A DNA stretch of 64,000 bases, taken from Pseudomonas viridiflava (GTDB lineage: Bacteria; Pseudomonadota; Gammaproteobacteria; Pseudomonadales; Pseudomonadaceae). The translations under genes were made by a program, and so were the position numbers. The notes beneath the pieces were generated by a model. The model did not search any database and was not told the DNA's origin. It was given only the letters and a program-made list of their open reading frames with translations. Each line of letters opens with the position of its first letter. The first letter of the stretch is position 1. The stretch is from assembly GCF_900601905.1 (NCBI RefSeq), contig NZ_UWFA01000170.1, forward strand, positions 372,001 to 436,000. The letters are read 5' to 3'. Below are positions 63,342-64,000 of this stretch, piece after piece.

Positions 63342-64000
63342 ATGACTGACCCGGCTGTTTTTACACGCAGACGAATACTGACCCTGGCTGCCGGCGTTTC
63401 GGCGGTCTTCACCCTGGACTCGGCCGCCGCACAAGCCAGGCCGCCCACCATTCCCTCGCCGACAGCACCCTCGGTATTGGACAAAGGAGGCAAGACCATG
63501 CTGACCCGGGCCATTCCCTCAAGTAACGAGCCGCTGCCAGTCGTCGGGCTGGGGACTTATCGCGGGTTTGATGTGGCGACGTCCAGCGCTGCCTATCAAA
63601 GTCTGCAGGGCGTGCTGGATACGCTGTTCAAAAAGGGCGGTACGGTCATCGACAGTTCGCCCATGTATGGCCGTGCCGAACAGACCACCGGTGAGCTGTT
63701 ATCGATCCATCAGCCTCGCTCGCCTGCATTTCTCGCCACCAAGGTCTGGACCCGAGGTCGAAAAGAAGGCATCGAGCAGATGGAGCAGTCATTCAGATTG
63801 CTGCAGACCGACCGCATCGACCTGATGCAGATCCACAACCTGTTGGACTGGAAAACCCATTTGCCTACCTTGCGTGAGTGGAAGGAACAAGGACGTATTC
63901 GCTACGTGGGCATCACCCATTACACGGCGTCGGCTTACGCTGACGTGGAGGCGGTACTTGAAGCCGAGCCGCTGGATTTTCTGCAGATCAACTACGCGCT
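63342..64000 (+). CDS. Aldo/keto reductase with Tat signal, partial
   Basis: The gene is open at the right edge; 219 residues are visible. It starts with a twin-arginine signal (FTRRRILTLAAGVSAVFTLD), then an aldo/keto reductase barrel with LPVVGLGTYRGF, the catalytic Asp-Tyr in TVIDSSPMYGRAE, Lys in LATKVWTRG and His in MQIHNLLDWKTH. Export of the folded enzyme to the periplasm with bound NADP(H) is uncommon but known. An internal ATG at 63498 would remove the signal, but the twin-arginine motif argues for the upstream start. Confidence 0.85.
   Translation, partial: MTDPAVFTRRRILTLAAGVSAVFTLDSAAAQARPPTIPSPTAPSVLDKGGKTMLTRAIPSSNEPLPVVGLGTYRGFDVATSSAAYQSLQGVLDTLFKKGGTVIDSSPMYGRAEQTTGELLSIHQPRSPAFLATKVWTRGRKEGIEQMEQSFRLLQTDRIDLMQIHNLLDWKTHLPTLREWKEQGRIRYVGITHYTASAYADVEAVLEAEPLDFLQINYA

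Overview
This 64 kb window is bacterial chromosome from a Pseudomonas. The evidence is the high GC content, Pseudomonas-type REP/REPIN repeats between genes, a sfnR-msuD sulfonate locus, a soxR gene with its divergent target as in P. aeruginosa, a group-2 Mrp/Pha antiporter operon with a fused AB subunit, a DksA2-type DksA paralogue and small lineage proteins such as DUF3509 and DUF2789. The 0.3-0.6 kb palindrome-ended repeats suggest the syringae/fluorescens side of the genus, but I cannot name a species. There is no prophage, integron, intact IS, rRNA operon or CRISPR; mobile DNA is limited to REP/REPIN units, two copies of the larger repeat and a fragment of a REP-associated tyrosine transposase.

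Layout. 0.2-8.5 kb: LuxR solo, DUF3509, ankyrin protein, ZIP transporter, LtaS-like phosphoglycerol transferase, large repeat copy 1, RraB-like RNase E inhibitor. 8.6-12.2 kb: an operon of circularly permuted ATP-grasp, alpha-E and transglutaminase-like proteins, preceded by a near-ideal NtrC site, IHF site and sigma-54 promoter in the correct order. 12.5-17.8 kb: rhodanese-like periplasmic protein lacking its cysteine, a tiny membrane ORF, thiolase plus FadB-like beta-oxidation pair, a glutamine amidotransferase. 18-23 kb: LacI regulator divergent from an MFS transporter/GH31 glycosidase operon. 23-26.7 kb: CorA, crotonase, methyltransferase, two small proteins, tRNA-Ser(GGA). 26.9-31.6 kb: SDR with divergent LysR, Fur-boxed TonB-dependent siderophore receptor, cytochrome b561.

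32.3-37.6 kb: saccharopine-dehydrogenase-like protein, then a tightly overlapped DUF72-ybhP-clsB-ybhN lipid operon. 37.7-45.1 kb: BdlA-like PAS chemoreceptor divergent from a Gfo/Idh/MocA oxidoreductase, a DksA2-type protein, a hybrid histidine kinase and a second chemoreceptor. 45.4-48.4 kb: orphan Tle1-type (DUF2235) lipase and small conserved proteins. 48.4-54.5 kb: six-gene overlapping Pha/Mnh antiporter operon. 54.7-64 kb: EamA exporter divergent from an XRE-cupin regulator, FAD/NAD(P)-binding protein, soxR and its divergent monooxygenase, sfnR-msuD, Ku, large repeat copy 2, and an aldo/keto reductase running off the right edge.

The best candidate for an under-described system is the ATP-grasp/alpha-E/transglutaminase operon. 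Its reaction is unknown, but its promoter region predicts control by nitrogen status (NtrC, IHF and RpoN). Gene starts were chosen from visible ribosome-binding sites; several are TTG or GTG. All assignments come from reading the sequence and recalling family features, without database searches.
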